Assembly: GCF_905171765.1 (NCBI RefSeq)
Contig: NC_053392.1
Location: forward strand, 403,917,399-403,981,398
Origin: Bufo bufo
Taxonomy: Eukaryota; Chordata; Amphibia; Anura; Bufonidae
DNA length: 64,000 nt
Direction: 5' to 3'
Below are positions 63,605-64,000 of this stretch, piece by piece; the first letter of the stretch is position 1; every line of letters begins with the position of its first letter. Under the pieces are notes generated by a model that saw only the letters and a program-made list of their open reading frames with translations, was not told the DNA's origin and searched no databases. Both the position numbers and the translations under genes were made by a program.

Positions 63605-64000
63605 GTGAGGAAGACGAATGTTACTGGCGTTACGTGTGGGGCGTCACTCCTCTTTCCAGACCCACCAGGATAGTCCTTAGCTTTTATTGCACACGCTATG
63701 CAGGTATCAGGTGCTTTGATGCTACATTCTCATTTATTATTCATTTTTTGTACATTTTGAGCTGCATCTTTGCTGCAACGTGTATATTTGTCACCTAGTT
63801 AGCCTGGACTATATACATTGTGCCTATATTTGTGGCTTTTGGTGGGATCTGTATAGGTGCTTGGTTTTATTGTGTATCAGCACATGACATATTGTATTTA
63901 ATTTTTAGCTTTGTCTGTATGTCTTTGTAGTCTAATAAAATGTCTGCATTGGTTTTACATTCATTGGATCTGCACTTGACTGGGGGTTTTCTTGGGCCAT
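63605..64000 (+). mobile_element. Probable Penelope-type terminal repeat fragment
   Basis: It starts GTGAGGAAGACGAATG, then GGCGTTACGTGTGGGGCG, a degraded version of the TGAGGAA...GCGAAACGCG pattern. It ends with AATAAAATGTCTGCATTGG before the window edge. There is no reading frame. Confidence 0.4.

Noticed and set aside
1..64000. Endogenous retrovirus or other viral genes
   Set aside because: No gag, protease, integrase or envelope motifs and no LTR pair with primer-binding site were seen. All reverse transcriptases here are of CR1 or Penelope type.

Overview
This is eukaryotic DNA, almost certainly from a vertebrate and most likely an anuran amphibian. It has one recognisable host exon. 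Nearly everything else is a dense, nested set of transposable elements of the kinds common in frog genomes: CR1-clade LINEs, an L1-type LINE, Penelope-like elements with a GIY-YIG nuclease, piggyBac elements with a C-terminal cysteine-rich domain, several Tc1-like families, and many Harbinger-type MITEs with TTA/TAA target duplications. There are no operons, bacterial genes or intact viral genes.

The host anchor lies at about 42.6-42.95 kb. A CpG-rich stretch carries NRF1-, ZNF143- and X-box (RFX)-like motifs. It is followed by an ATG exon of 38 codons that ends at a GTAAGT splice donor. The C-terminal half of that peptide (SEGFTVKALMKNSI) closely matches the N-terminal region of PACRG, the Parkin co-regulated ciliary protein. 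In vertebrates PACRG shares a bidirectional promoter with PRKN. I therefore infer that sequence to the right is PACRG intron 1, and that sequence to the left is probably PRKN intron 1 read on the minus strand. I could not identify a PRKN first exon.

Left part (1-30 kb). A decayed CR1 (family A) copy is split by a MITE (1-3.25 kb). A Tc1 deletion derivative follows (3.6-4.4 kb). A decayed piggyBac region (about 5-16.1 kb) has an array of roughly 390-bp repeats on the 3' side of its transposase. It was later hit by a MITE and two Tc1-like elements, one of which was itself hit by a CR1 3' fragment. A Penelope-like element (18.8-25.1 kb) is split inside its nuclease by a CR1 (family B) copy. That CR1 has an almost intact ORF2 but a changed catalytic motif (FADE for FADD). 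A 1.6-kb fold-back MITE (25.3-26.9 kb) and a Tc1 relic split by an internally deleted L1-like element (27.3-30.1 kb) complete this part.

Middle (30-42 kb). A near full-length CR1 family A copy lies on the minus strand, with ORF1 (zinc finger plus SGNH esterase), ORF2 and a repeated 5' region. It abuts a second piggyBac element on the plus strand (35.2-39.2 kb), followed by MITEs and an inverted repeat.

Right part (43-64 kb). A palindromic insertion with a 14-bp target duplication carries a different MITE at the mirror-image site of each arm (43.4-44.8 kb). A Tc1 element with DD35E spacing sits inside a MITE (45.9-47.9 kb). A 4.3-kb satellite of about 42 units of 82 bp (48.1-52.5 kb) is split by an 891-bp retroelement-like insertion with a hammerhead-like core. 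Several further fold-back elements and MITEs follow. Some stretches (about 54.7-55.2, 58.1-58.4 and 61.4-62.4 kb) look single-copy and may be plain intron or regulatory sequence.

No transposon open reading frame appears fully functional. All calls come from reading sequence and translated frames by eye; no database search was run.
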